Shown here in pieces: positions 6,170-15,325 of a stretch of DNA of 21,476 nt (its first letter is position 1; every line of letters starts with the position of its first letter). The position numbers were made by a program, and so were the translations under genes. Source of the stretch: an uncultured bacterium (GTDB lineage Bacteria; Actinomycetota; Coriobacteriia; Coriobacteriales; Coriobacteriaceae); assembly GCA_905215815.1 (NCBI GenBank), contig CAJMRN010000029.1, positions 1 to 21,476 on the forward strand, in the 5' to 3' direction. Below the pieces are notes generated by a model, which did not search any database, had not been told where the DNA came from, and worked only from the letters and a program-made list of their open reading frames with translations.

Positions 6170-8180
6170 CATGACGCTGTTTATCGCATCGCTTGCCGTC
6201 TCGTGCATCGGTGCGCTCGCCTCGGTTCTGCTGATCAAGGCCGATAACGCCGCCAAGACCGCCGGCTGCCTGATCGGCGCCGTCGCGGCCGTGCTGTCGT
6301 TCATCGCGGGCCTCGAGGCCGTGCTTGGCGACGTTTCGTCCCTCAACACGGTCTTCTTCTTCCCGTTCGCCCGTCTCGAGCTCTTGCTCAACGGCCTTGC
6401 GGGCCTGATCGTGGTCCTCATCTCGATTCTCGCCTTTGCGGGCTTCATCTACGGTCTGTCCTACTTCGACGAGTACCCGGGCAAGGTCGGGCGCGCCGGC
6501 TTCTTTATGAACACCTTCGTCGCCTCGATGATGCTCGTCATCACCGCCGACAACGTGTTCTGGTTCCTGGTCGCCTTTGAGCTCATGTCCCTTACGAGCT
6601 ACTTCCTTGTCGTTATCGAGGAGAACAAGAACTCCATTAGGGGCGGTTGGCTCTACTTCGTCATCGCGCACGTGGGCTTCGTTCTCATCATGGCGAGCTT
6701 CCTGCTCATGACCAACGGCGTGGGCGGTTCCTTCAGCTTCAGTGATTTCCGTACGCATGACTTTGGACCCGCCGTCTCCTCCGCGTGCTTCGTCCTCGCG
6801 TTCTTCGGATTTGGCGCGAAGGCCGGTATCATTCCGCTGCACTCCTGGCTGCCCCAGGCGCACCCCGAGGCGCCGTCCAACGTGTCCGCCCTCATGTCCG
6901 GCGGCATGATCAAGATCGGCATCCTGGGAATCCTCAAGGTCGGTCTCGACCTGCTCGCGGGTTCGGGCGTCCAGCTCTGGTGGGGCCTCATGGTCCTGGT
7001 CTTCGGATCCATCTCGTCGGTCCTGGGTGTCGTCTACGCCCTCCACGAGCACGACATCAAGCGCCTGCTTGCCTATCACTCCGTCGAGAACATCGGCATC
7101 ATCTTGCTCGGTGTCGGCGCGTCCATGACGGCGCACGCCCTGGGCAACGACGTCATCGCGACGATCGCGCTCATGGCCGCCCTCTACCACACGCTCAACC
7201 ACGCCATGTTCAAGGGCGAGCTGTTCCTCGGCGCGGGCTCCCTGCTCTATGCCACGGGTACGCGCAACATGGAGAAGATGGGCGGTCTGTTCCGCCGCAT
7301 GCCGGTCACGGCCGTCTGCTTCCTCATCGGTGCCCTTGCCATCTCGGCCATCCCGCCGCTCAACGGCTTCGTTTCCGAGTGGTTCACCTACCAGTCCCTG
7401 TTCAACATCTCGACGCTCTCCGACCCGGTCGTCATGGTGTTCGCCGTCGCCTCCGCGGCCGCCCTCGCCATCACCGGTGCCCTGGCCGTCACGTGCTTCG
7501 TGAAGGCCTACGGCGTCTCGTTCGCGAGCAGCCCTCGTTCCCAGGAGGCCGCGAACGCCAAGGAGTCCCCGGCTCCGATGTTGTTCTCGCAGATGCTCCT
7601 CGCGGCCATCTGCGTGGTACTGGGAATCGGCTCCCCGGTCATCGCCCCGGTTCTGGGCGACGTCGCCCAGAGCGTGCTTGCCGGCTCCGCCGTCACAGCC
7701 ACCTCGGGCGTGTCTCTCGTGAACGAGATTTCCGGTGCCGCCACCTCCACCCCCGCGATCGCCATCGCGCTCGTGGTCCTCACCGGCCTCGCGTTCGCGT
7801 TGAGGTCCTGCCTCGGCGCCAAGGCCCCCGCTAAGAAGACCGACCCTTGGGCGTGCGGCTACGAGCCCAACGAGCACATGCCCGTCGTCGCCACGAGCTT
7901 CGCGTCCGACGTCGAACTCTTCATGGGCCCGCTCTACACCCTGCGCGAGGTATGCACCAAGATCTGCTGGTCCATCGCGCACGTGTTCCAGAAGCTCACC
8001 GGTGTCGCCCAGGGCGTCGAGCCCCTGCCCGACCGTTTCCTGGTCGATGCACCGAGCGAGGGTGCTGACAAGCTGGCCGGCCTCGCCTCCAAGATCGAGG
8101 GCGGGAACTACTCCGTATACATCTGCTACATCGTCGCGGCGCTCGTGGTCTTCCTCGTGCTCGCCGTGGTCATGGTCTAG
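6162..8180 (+). CDS. hyfB: Hydrogenase-4 membrane subunit B (antiporter-like, NuoL/N family)
   Basis: A 672-aa polytopic membrane protein, equal in length to E. coli HyfB. Hydrophobic helices run through most of the protein. Antiporter-like signatures include FELMSLTSYFLVVIEENKN (about 140-160, with the conserved Glu) and FGAKAGIIPLHSWLPQAHPEAPSNVSALMSG (about 220-250, with conserved Lys and His). A long C-terminal section (about 545-640, e.g. DPWACGYEPNEHMP) precedes a last transmembrane helix, typical of HyfB/HycC. It forms part of the membrane arm of the formate hydrogenlyase and may move H+ or Na+. GGGAG lies eight bases before ATG 6162; a second ATG at 6171 is possible. It overlaps hyfA. 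Confidence 0.9.
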   Translation: MDSMTLFIASLAVSCIGALASVLLIKADNAAKTAGCLIGAVAAVLSFIAGLEAVLGDVSSLNTVFFFPFARLELLLNGLAGLIVVLISILAFAGFIYGLSYFDEYPGKVGRAGFFMNTFVASMMLVITADNVFWFLVAFELMSLTSYFLVVIEENKNSIRGGWLYFVIAHVGFVLIMASFLLMTNGVGGSFSFSDFRTHDFGPAVSSACFVLAFFGFGAKAGIIPLHSWLPQAHPEAPSNVSALMSGGMIKIGILGILKVGLDLLAGSGVQLWWGLMVLVFGSISSVLGVVYALHEHDIKRLLAYHSVENIGIILLGVGASMTAHALGNDVIATIALMAALYHTLNHAMFKGELFLGAGSLLYATGTRNMEKMGGLFRRMPVTAVCFLIGALAISAIPPLNGFVSEWFTYQSLFNISTLSDPVVMVFAVASAAALAITGALAVTCFVKAYGVSFASSPRSQEAANAKESPAPMLFSQMLLAAICVVLGIGSPVIAPVLGDVAQSVLAGSAVTATSGVSLVNEISGAATSTPAIAIALVVLTGLAFALRSCLGAKAPAKKTDPWACGYEPNEHMPVVATSFASDVELFMGPLYTLREVCTKICWSIAHVFQKLTGVAQGVEPLPDRFLVDAPSEGADKLAGLASKIEGGNYSVYICYIVAALVVFLVLAVVMV

Positions 8181-8197
8181 AGAGGGGAGAGGATATT

Positions 8198-9121
8198 ATG
8201 AACATCGTTCTTGCGATGGCGCAGGGCCTCGTGGTCATGCTGGTCGCGCCCTTCTTCTCCGGCCTCGCCCGTGTGATTCGCGCGAAGATGCACAATCGCC
8301 GCGGTCCGTCCATCCTTCAGGATTACCGGGACCTCGCGAAGCTCATGGCGCGTCCCGAGTCCGTGAGTTCCGACTCGAGCTTCGTGCTGCGCATCATGCC
8401 GCCGCTGTTCCTCGCGGTGTCGTTTATGCTCGCCATGGGCCTGCCCATGTTCACGCTCCAGAGCCCCATGCCCGTCTTTGGTGACGCCATCACCATCATG
8501 TACGCGCTCGCGCTGTCCCGCTTCTTCTTCGCGCTGTCCGGCGTGGATTCCTCCAACGCCTACGCGGGCTTCGGCGGTATCCGCGAGCTCCTCATGAGCG
8601 TGCTCATCGAGCCGTCCATGCTCATCGCGCTGTTCACCGTCGCCATCGTGTGCGGCTCCACGGACATTGCGACCATGGGTCAGCACATCGTTACGGGCAA
8701 CGTCTCGAGCGTCGTCGCCGTTATCCTCGCCGGCGTCGCCTTCGCGGCCGCCTGTTACATGGAGCTCGGCAAGCTTCCGTTCGATCAGGCCGAAGCCGAG
8801 CAGGAGCTCCAGGAGGGCCCGCTCGCCGAGCTCTCCGGCCCGTCCCTGGCCATGATGAAGCTCGCCATGGGCATGAAGCAGGTCGTGGTCGTCGCTTGGT
8901 TCACCTCCATCTTCATCCCCTGGGGAGAGCCCGCGACCATCGGCGTCACCGCTCTCGTGGGCGCCGTCGTCTTCCTCGTCAAGTGCCTGGTCGATTTCGT
9001 CGTCTGCGGCGTGCTCGAGAACTCCGTTTCCCGTTCGCGCTTCAAGGTGCTCGGTAACCAGACCTGGGCCGTCGTCGGCATCGCGGTCCTCGCGTTCGTC
9101 TTCGTCGTCGTAGGCGTGTAG
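8198..9121 (+). CDS. hyfC: Hydrogenase-4 membrane subunit C (NuoH-like)
   Basis: A 307-aa membrane protein of the NuoH/HycD/HyfC family (E. coli HyfC about 315 aa), which anchors the soluble hydrogenase module to the membrane arm. The N-terminal helix is followed by the conserved loop RRGPSILQDYRDLAKLMARPES (about 30-52). The acidic loop KLPFDQAEAEQELQEGPLAELSGP (about 190-215) is the hallmark of the family and supplies conserved Glu/Asp residues at the junction with the Ni-Fe subunits. Several further hydrophobic helices are present. The ribosome site is GGGGAGAGGA before ATG 8198, 17 bases after hyfB. The next gene starts 16 bases after its stop. Confidence 0.9.
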   Translation: MNIVLAMAQGLVVMLVAPFFSGLARVIRAKMHNRRGPSILQDYRDLAKLMARPESVSSDSSFVLRIMPPLFLAVSFMLAMGLPMFTLQSPMPVFGDAITIMYALALSRFFFALSGVDSSNAYAGFGGIRELLMSVLIEPSMLIALFTVAIVCGSTDIATMGQHIVTGNVSSVVAVILAGVAFAAACYMELGKLPFDQAEAEQELQEGPLAELSGPSLAMMKLAMGMKQVVVVAWFTSIFIPWGEPATIGVTALVGAVVFLVKCLVDFVVCGVLENSVSRSRFKVLGNQTWAVVGIAVLAFVFVVVGV

Positions 9122-9137
9122 GGAGAAGGGAGAAACT

Positions 9138-10595
9138 ATGTCAATCGAATCGAGCTTGTCCCTCTTTGCCATGGTGACGATCGCCGTCCCCATGCTGGGC
9201 TCCCTGCTCATCGTCATGCTGCCGCGTCCCTACGCTAAATGGATCTGCGCCTTTGCCGGCGGCATCGCCACGGTCGCTTCCGTTGGCTTGGCCGCGACGT
9301 TTGCCGGAAACGGCATGAACGCGGTCGATGTAACCTGGGCGAGTATGGGCCAGACCTTGGTCATGGGCTTCATATTCGACCGGATGAGCACGCTGCTCGC
9401 ACCCGCGTTCGTCGCTATCGGCCTGCTCGTCGTCATCTATTCGTTCCCGTACATGAGCGATAAGAATAAGGAGCATCCCGACGCGCCCCGTCGTCGCTTC
9501 TACGTGTACTTCTCCACGTTCATCGGCGCCATGGCCGGTCTCGCCTACAGCTCCACCATCGTCGGCCAGCTCGTTTTCTTCGAGATCACCGGTGTGTGCT
9601 CCTGGGGCCTCATCAGCTACTACATGACGCCCACGGCCAAGAAGGCCGGTATGAAGGCGCTCATCATCACCCATATCGGCGCTCTGGGACTCTACATCGG
9701 CGCGGCCTTCCTGTTCGCCGGAACCGGCACGTTCGCGCTGAGCGCGATCTCCCAGCTCGATTCCGGTATGAAGACCGTCGTGCTGCTGCTCATCCTGTTC
9801 GCTGCTTGGGCCAAGTCCGCCCAGTTCCCGCTCTACATGTGGCTGCCCTCCGCAATGGAGGCCCCCACGCCCGTTTCCGCCTACCTTCATGGCGCGTCCA
9901 TGGTTAAGGTCGGCGTGTGCGTGTTCGCCCGCGCTCTTGCGAGCGCCGGCGATATCCCCGAGATCGTCGGTTGGGTCGCCATCATCGACGCCGTCGTGAC
10001 CATGCTCTTCGGCTTCCTCATGTACCTGCCCCAGAAGGATATGAAGCGCCTGCTCGCCTTCTCGACGATCGCGCAGCTCGCCTACGTGTTCTTTGGCCTG
10101 GGCCTCTCCGTGTTCGGAAGCCAGATGGCGTTTAACGGCGCCGTCGAGCACATCTTCAACCACGCGTTCACCAAGACCCTGTTCTTCCTCATCGCTGGCT
10201 CTCTCAGCTTCACGCTGGGAACCCGTATGCTGCCCAAGATCCAGGGCCTCATGAAGAAGTACCCGGTCACGGGCGTGGGCTTTGCGGTCGCCGCGACCGC
10301 TATCGCCGGCGTGCCCCCCATGAGCACGTTCTTTTCCAAGTTCCAGATCATTTCCGGTGGCTTCGCGGTTGGTGCTACCAACACGGTCATCTTTGTCCTC
10401 GTGTGCGTCATGGTCGTCGAGACCGTCGCCACCTTCGCATGGTTCCTGCGTTGGATGGGTAAGGTCCTGCCCGGTGAGCCGAGCGAGACCGTGGCCGCCG
10501 GCCAGCCCCTTCCGCGCGCCATGGCGTTCGTGTTCGTCGTCCTCATGATCATGGTCGTCGTCGCCGGTCCTCTGTCCTCTAGTTGGATGGGTTAG
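9138..10595 (+). CDS. hyfD: Hydrogenase-4 membrane subunit D (antiporter-like)
   Basis: A 485-aa polytopic protein (E. coli HyfD about 479). The core signature KSAQFPLYMWLPSAMEAPTPVSAYLHGASMVKVGV (about 220-255) is the classic NuoL/MrpA/MrpD motif with conserved Lys, Pro and His. A second conserved segment is MYLPQKDMKRLLAFSTIAQL (about 295-314). Presence of HyfD, with HyfB and HyfF, distinguishes an FHL-2 (Hyf) complex from FHL-1 (Hyc), which has one antiporter-like subunit. It likely forms an ion-translocating module. GGGAGAAGGGAG precedes ATG 9138. The motif is closer to MrpA/NuoL than the HyfB one, so the exact orthology rests mainly on gene order. Confidence 0.82.
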   Translation: MSIESSLSLFAMVTIAVPMLGSLLIVMLPRPYAKWICAFAGGIATVASVGLAATFAGNGMNAVDVTWASMGQTLVMGFIFDRMSTLLAPAFVAIGLLVVIYSFPYMSDKNKEHPDAPRRRFYVYFSTFIGAMAGLAYSSTIVGQLVFFEITGVCSWGLISYYMTPTAKKAGMKALIITHIGALGLYIGAAFLFAGTGTFALSAISQLDSGMKTVVLLLILFAAWAKSAQFPLYMWLPSAMEAPTPVSAYLHGASMVKVGVCVFARALASAGDIPEIVGWVAIIDAVVTMLFGFLMYLPQKDMKRLLAFSTIAQLAYVFFGLGLSVFGSQMAFNGAVEHIFNHAFTKTLFFLIAGSLSFTLGTRMLPKIQGLMKKYPVTGVGFAVAATAIAGVPPMSTFFSKFQIISGGFAVGATNTVIFVLVCVMVVETVATFAWFLRWMGKVLPGEPSETVAAGQPLPRAMAFVFVVLMIMVVVAGPLSSSWMG

Positions 10596-10605
10596 GAGGT
10601 AGGAC

Positions 10606-11259
10606 ATGGGTTATTCGTTAGTCAATATCCTGGGCGGTCTTCTGATCGTGACCTCCACCATGGTGGTCGTCTCGAAGACCATCCCGTCCGCCATCAAGTG
10701 GTACGCGATCCAGTCGGTTGTCCTGGTGGGCGTGCTGCTCACCCTGGGCCTCACCACCGGTGCCACCGAGCTTCTCATGTGGGCCGCGTCGGCCTTCGTC
10801 ACCAAGGTGATCCTCGTTCCGTTCATTCTCAACCGTGCCTACAAGAAGATGGGTTCGCCTGCCGATAGCACGCTGACCTCCTCCATCAAGCCGGCCTGGA
10901 CCATCATCCTCACCGGTCTGGAGGTGGCCGTCTGCTTCGCGGTGGTCACGCGCCTGAGCCTGCCCACCGCCGAGGTGGCCACTCCGGCCCTCGCCATCAG
11001 CTTCGCGCACTTCTTCGTCGGCCTCACGTGCATCATCTCCCAGCGCAACATCCTCAAGCAGATCTTCGGGTACTGCCTTATGGAGAACGGTAGCCACGTG
11101 ACGCTCGCTCTGCTCGCGCCCACGGCCCCCGAGATCATCGAGATCGGCATCGCCACCGACGCCATCTTCGCCGTCATCATCATGTCCGCCGTCGTCGTGA
11201 GGATTTGGAACGACACCAAGTCGCTCGACTCCCACGACCTGACCGAATTGAAGGGGTAG
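10606..11259 (+). CDS. hyfE: Hydrogenase-4 membrane subunit E (NuoK-like)
   Basis: A 217-aa membrane protein, essentially the length of E. coli HyfE (216). It contains about six hydrophobic helices and ends with a short charged tail (RIWNDTKSLDSHDLTELKG). HyfE proteins carry a NuoK-like region. The segment FFVGLTCIISQRNILKQIFGYCLMENGSHVTLALL (about 127-161) with its Glu is the recognisable family block. It is a structural part of the membrane arm and a candidate for the ion path. GGAGGTAGG lies just before ATG 10606. The next gene begins three bases after its stop. Confidence 0.85.
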   Translation: MGYSLVNILGGLLIVTSTMVVVSKTIPSAIKWYAIQSVVLVGVLLTLGLTTGATELLMWAASAFVTKVILVPFILNRAYKKMGSPADSTLTSSIKPAWTIILTGLEVAVCFAVVTRLSLPTAEVATPALAISFAHFFVGLTCIISQRNILKQIFGYCLMENGSHVTLALLAPTAPEIIEIGIATDAIFAVIIMSAVVVRIWNDTKSLDSHDLTELKG

Positions 11260-11262
11260 GCC

Positions 11263-12828
11263 ATGGATGTTTCAATGCTGACGGTCGCCCTGCTCGCTTG
11301 TCCTCTCGTGTTCTCCCTGATTATGGCTGCGCTCCCCAAGACGACGTCCTACAACGTCTTCGCGGGGCTCAACACCATCTCCGTCGCGGCGACCCTTGTC
11401 CTTTCGGTCGTCACCGCGGGAACCATGCTCTCGAGCGGGCAGAATATCGACGCTTTGGGCCTGTGGCTCCATCTCGATTCGCTCTCGTCGATCTTCGTCC
11501 TTCTGGTAGGCATCATCGGTTTCATCACCGGCGTGTACTCCATCTCCTATATCAAGATCGATATCGAGGAGAAGACCATGCCGGCCGAGCGCACCAAGCA
11601 GTACTACGCGCTGTTCAGCCTGTTCGTCTTCACGATGCTGCTCGCCTGCCTGTCCAACAACATCATCCTCACCTGGGCGGCGGTCGAGGCCACTACGCTG
11701 TCGACCGTGTTCCTCGTGGGCATCTACAGGAACAAGCAGGCGCTCGAGGCGTCTTGGAAGTACGCGATGGTCTGCACCGCCGGTGTGGCCTTCGGCCTGT
11801 TCGGCACGCTGCTCATCTACGCGAACGCCGCCGATATCATGCCCAACGCGCATGAGGCCGCCTTCCTCACCTCCATCATGCCCTACGCCGACCAGTTCGA
11901 CCCGATGCTCGTGCGCCTCGCGTTCGCGTTCATCGTCATCGGCTTCGGCACCAAGGCGGGCCTGTTCCCCATGCACACCTGGCTGCCCGACGCGCACTCC
12001 CAGGCTCCGAGCCCGGTCTCCGCGCTGCTCTCGGGCGTGCTGCTCAAGTGCGCCATGCTGGTGATCATCCGCTTCTACTCCCTGTCCATCATCACGGTGG
12101 GCGACACCTATCCGCGAACGCTCCTGCTCATCCTGGGCACGCTGTCCATCCTGGTGGCTGCCCTGTGCATCTTCAAGCAGGACGATATCAAGCGCCGCTT
12201 CGCGTACTCCTCCGTCGACAACGTCGGCGTGGTCGCGCTGTGCCTGGGTATCGGTGGCCCGCTCGGTATCGCCGCCTGCCTGCTGCACTGCATCTTCCAC
12301 GGCTTCACGAAGGCGCTCGCCTTCTGCATGGCCGGTAACATCCAGCACATCTACCACACCCGCGACCTGAACAAGATCAAGGGCGTCGTCGAGATCGCTC
12401 CCGTCACGGCAGCGCTCACCATCATCGCCCTGCTCGCGCTCGCCGCCTTCCCGCCGTTCGCCCTGTTCATCTCCGAGTTCCTCACCTTCGTGGCCGGCGT
12501 TCAGTCCGGTCCCATCTGGGTGGTCGTGCTCGTGGCCATCGGCCTCACCGGCGTGTACTTCGCCCTTACCGGCATCGCGCTCAAGTCCATCTTCGGCAAG
12601 GCGCCCGAGGGCATGAAGCGCCACGAGGTGCCCGCCCTTATGATCATCCCCGAGATCGCCCTCGCGATCGTGGTCATGTGGTTCGGTATCGCCACCCCGG
12701 TCGCCATCACGAGCGGCGTCGAGGATGCAACGTCCGTCGTTTTGAACCAGAGCGTCGAAGAGCTCCACGAGGCCCCTCTCTACCGCATGGTGTTCAGTTC
12801 CCAGACCAAGACAAGTGAGGTGAATTAG
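11263..12828 (+). CDS. hyfF: Hydrogenase-4 membrane subunit F (antiporter-like)
   Basis: A 521-aa polytopic protein (E. coli HyfF 526). The antiporter-like core is GFGTKAGLFPMHTWLPDAHSQAPSPVSALLSGVLLKC (about 228-264). It also has the earlier helix with conserved acid (LTWAAVEATTLSTVFLVGIYRNKQ, about 137-160) and the block FKQDDIKRRFAYSSVDNVG (about 304-322). It is the third antiporter-like subunit of the complex and, by analogy to MrpD/NuoM-type modules, a possible pump. The start is ATG 11263 after AAGGGGTAGGCC, with only three bases between hyfE and hyfF. Four bases separate its stop from hyfG. Confidence 0.88.
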   Translation: MDVSMLTVALLACPLVFSLIMAALPKTTSYNVFAGLNTISVAATLVLSVVTAGTMLSSGQNIDALGLWLHLDSLSSIFVLLVGIIGFITGVYSISYIKIDIEEKTMPAERTKQYYALFSLFVFTMLLACLSNNIILTWAAVEATTLSTVFLVGIYRNKQALEASWKYAMVCTAGVAFGLFGTLLIYANAADIMPNAHEAAFLTSIMPYADQFDPMLVRLAFAFIVIGFGTKAGLFPMHTWLPDAHSQAPSPVSALLSGVLLKCAMLVIIRFYSLSIITVGDTYPRTLLLILGTLSILVAALCIFKQDDIKRRFAYSSVDNVGVVALCLGIGGPLGIAACLLHCIFHGFTKALAFCMAGNIQHIYHTRDLNKIKGVVEIAPVTAALTIIALLALAAFPPFALFISEFLTFVAGVQSGPIWVVVLVAIGLTGVYFALTGIALKSIFGKAPEGMKRHEVPALMIIPEIALAIVVMWFGIATPVAITSGVEDATSVVLNQSVEELHEAPLYRMVFSSQTKTSEVN

Positions 12829-12832
12829 CACC

Positions 12833-14605
12833 ATGGCAGAACCTGAAAAGAAGGACTACGCTCGTCGCTGCGAAAGCCACGTCGAGGCCCTGCGTGCTGC
12901 AGTGCCGGGCGCTATCGAGAAGGTCGAGTGGCAGTGCGAGGACCAGCTGACGATCACCGTCAAGCAGGACAAGCTGCCCGAGGCCGTCCACTACCTGTAC
13001 TACGAGCGCTACGGCTGGATTCCCGTGATCATCGGCAACGATGAGCGCAGCCTGTGCGGCCGTTACGCCGTGTACTACGTCATCTCCATGGAGGGGGAGG
13101 ATCCCGGCTGGGTGACCGTCCGCGCCGAGGTCGATCCCGCCAAGATGACGTTCCCGTCCGTGACGCCGTTCGTCCCCGCCTGCGTGTGGGGCGAGCGCGA
13201 GCTGCGCGACATGTTCGGCCTGATTCCCGAGGGTCTGCCCGATCGTCGCCGCCTGGTGTTGCCCGATGACTGGCCCAGCGGCCTGTACCCGCTGCGCAAG
13301 GACTCCATGGACTACCGCTTCCGTCCCGCTCCCGCGAGCGACATGGAAAACTACGAGTTCTTGGCCGACACCAAGGGCAAGGAGACCACGCTCGTCCCCA
13401 TGGGCCCGTTGCACATTACCTCCGACGAGCCTGGCCACTTCCGCCTGTTCGTTGAGGGCGAGACGATCGTCGACGCCGACTACCGTCTGTTCTACGTGCA
13501 CCGCGGCATGGAGAAGGTCGCCGAGACGCGCCTGAACTATGACGCCGTGACGTTCCTCGCCGACCGCATCTGCGGCATCTGCGGCTGCGCCCACTCGGTG
13601 GCCTATGCCGAGGCCGTCGAGCGCGCCCAGGGCATTCATGTCCCGCCGCGCGCCCAGTACATCCGCGCCATCATGCTCGAGGTCGAGCGCCTGCACTCGC
13701 ATCTGCTCAACATTGGCCTGGCGTCGCACTACACGGGCTTCGACTCCGGCTTCCAGCAGTTCTTCCGCGTCCGCGAGAAGTCCATGGACCTGGCCGAGAA
13801 GCTCTCCGGTCACCGCAAGACCTACGGCCTTAACGTGATCGGCGGCGTGCGTCGCGACATTTTGGCCGAGCAGAAGCTCTCCACGCTCACGACCATTCAC
13901 CAGCTGCGCTCCGAGGTTCAGGAACTCGTCGACGTCTTGCTCTCCACGCCCAACTTTATTGAGCGTACGAGCGGTATCGGTATCTTGGACCGCAAGATCG
14001 CACGCGACTTCTCGCCGGTCGGCCCGCTCATGCGTGGCTCGGGCTATGCCCGCGACGTGCGCTTTGACCATCCCTTCGACGGCTACGCCGATCCGGACGT
14101 CCAAAAGATGCACGCCGCCACGGCCGATACCTGCGATGCCTTCGGCCGTACCGCCGTTCGCATCCAGGAGGTCTACGATTCGATCGACATGATCGAGACC
14201 ATGCTCGAGAACTGCCCGTCGGGCCCCATCCTCACCACGGATTGGGAGTACACCCCGCACAAGTACGCCATCGGTGCCACCGAGGCGCCGCGCGGCGAGG
14301 ACGTGCACTGGGCCATGCTCGGCAACAACCAGAAGTGCTACCGTTGGCGCGCCAAGGCCGCCACGTACAGCAACTGGCCGGTCCTGCGCTACATGTTCCG
14401 CGGCAACACCGTGGGCGACGCGGCGCTGATCGTCGGCTCGCTCGACCCGTGCTACTCCTGCACCGACCGCGTGACGGTGACCGATGTCGCCGCCAAGCGC
14501 GACCACGTGCTCGACAAGGAGCAGTTCGAGAACGTCTGGCGCGACAAGTCGCCGCTTGCGGGCGAGGGCACCATGGCCGCTCCGCTCGATGAGGAGGCGC
14601 TCTAA
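12833..14605 (+). CDS. hyfG: [NiFe]-hydrogenase large subunit, NuoC-NuoD fusion (group 4 hydrogenase)
   Basis: A 590-aa catalytic subunit (E. coli HyfG about 555, HycE 569). Residues ~1-160 form the NuoC-like 30-kDa domain, with GERELRDMFGL near 123-133. Residues ~170-560 are NuoD/large-subunit-like. Ni-Fe ligands are intact: R245-I-C247-G-I-C250 (RICGICGCAH) and D538-P-C540-Y-S-C543 (DPCYSCTDR). The Ni-Fe centre reduces protons to H2. As in HycE, the DPCYSCTDR motif is followed by a C-terminal extension (residues 547-590) that should be removed after R546 by the HycI-type protease encoded at 16690. The N-terminus begins at ATG 12833, four bases after hyfF. Confidence 0.95.
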   Translation: MAEPEKKDYARRCESHVEALRAAVPGAIEKVEWQCEDQLTITVKQDKLPEAVHYLYYERYGWIPVIIGNDERSLCGRYAVYYVISMEGEDPGWVTVRAEVDPAKMTFPSVTPFVPACVWGERELRDMFGLIPEGLPDRRRLVLPDDWPSGLYPLRKDSMDYRFRPAPASDMENYEFLADTKGKETTLVPMGPLHITSDEPGHFRLFVEGETIVDADYRLFYVHRGMEKVAETRLNYDAVTFLADRICGICGCAHSVAYAEAVERAQGIHVPPRAQYIRAIMLEVERLHSHLLNIGLASHYTGFDSGFQQFFRVREKSMDLAEKLSGHRKTYGLNVIGGVRRDILAEQKLSTLTTIHQLRSEVQELVDVLLSTPNFIERTSGIGILDRKIARDFSPVGPLMRGSGYARDVRFDHPFDGYADPDVQKMHAATADTCDAFGRTAVRIQEVYDSIDMIETMLENCPSGPILTTDWEYTPHKYAIGATEAPRGEDVHWAMLGNNQKCYRWRAKAATYSNWPVLRYMFRGNTVGDAALIVGSLDPCYSCTDRVTVTDVAAKRDHVLDKEQFENVWRDKSPLAGEGTMAAPLDEEAL

Positions 14606-14606
14606 T

Positions 14607-15323
14607 ATGCTGAAGCTTTGGAAGGTTAACGCCAAGGCCGGCGACGCGACGGTCAAGTACCCGTTTGCGCCGTTCCCCACCAACAAGGACATGCGCGGCA
14701 AGCCCGAGCACAATGCCGAGCTCTGCATCGCCTGCGGTGCCTGTGGCGTTGCATGCCCGGCCGATGCCATTCGCATGGACACCGACCTTGCGGCCGATAC
14801 CATCACCTGGTCGATCGACTACGGTCGCTGCATCTTTTGCGGCCGTTGCGAGGAAGCCTGCCCCATGGAGGCCATCAAGCTCACCGAGGAGTTTGAGCTG
14901 GCCGTCATGAGCAAGGACGACCTCACCAGCAAGAGCGTCTACACGCTCGAGCATTGCTCGCGTTGCGGCAAGCCGTTTGCCCCGCACAAGGAGATCGACT
15001 ACGCCAAGCGCCTGCTGCAAAAGGCCGGCGGCATGGAGGCCGAGCAGGCCGCCCGCACCGTCGGTATGTGCCAGGAGTGCAAGCGCGAGCTCGACGCCCT
15101 GCGCGCCGCCTCGGCCGTAAAGACCGGCAACGCTGCCGGCATGGCTGCCAACGAGACGCTTGCGTCCGGCGAGCCCCAGGGCCCCGGCATGGAGTACCTA
15201 GGCGGCCACGGCGTGAACCCGGAGTATATCGACCGCGAGCTCAACCCCGATGCGCCCGAGATTCCCGCCGGTCCGGCGCCGGTCGAGGGCATCATCATGG
15301 ATTTTGAAACGAAGGAGGAGTAA
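14607..15323 (+). CDS. hyfH: Hydrogenase-4 component H, two-cluster ferredoxin subunit (NuoI-like)
   Basis: A 238-aa protein, longer than E. coli HyfH/HycF (about 180). It has two [4Fe-4S] motifs, CIACGACGVACP (about 40-51) and CIFCGRCEEACP (about 75-86). A second pair of cysteine couples, CSRCGKPF and CQECKRE (about 116-155), could bind a metal. The last ~70 residues (ALRAASAVKTGNAAGMAANE to the end) are Ala/Gly/Pro-rich and absent from the E. coli proteins, and look disordered. The subunit carries electrons between the polyferredoxin and the HyfI/HyfG core. I chose ATG 14607: it lies one base after the hyfG stop codon (TAA-T-ATG) and begins the conserved MLKLWKV N-terminus. The frame upstream is open but overlaps hyfG. 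Confidence 0.9.
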   Translation: MLKLWKVNAKAGDATVKYPFAPFPTNKDMRGKPEHNAELCIACGACGVACPADAIRMDTDLAADTITWSIDYGRCIFCGRCEEACPMEAIKLTEEFELAVMSKDDLTSKSVYTLEHCSRCGKPFAPHKEIDYAKRLLQKAGGMEAEQAARTVGMCQECKRELDALRAASAVKTGNAAGMAANETLASGEPQGPGMEYLGGHGVNPEYIDRELNPDAPEIPAGPAPVEGIIMDFETKEE

Positions 15324-15325
15324 CC

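Noticed and set aside
6111..14806. Very long reverse-strand open frames opposite hyfB, hyfD, hyfF and hyfG
   Set aside because: They mirror the strongly GC-biased codons of the plus-strand genes, give low-complexity Asp/Glu/His/Arg-rich products and match no family; the plus-strand genes are certain.
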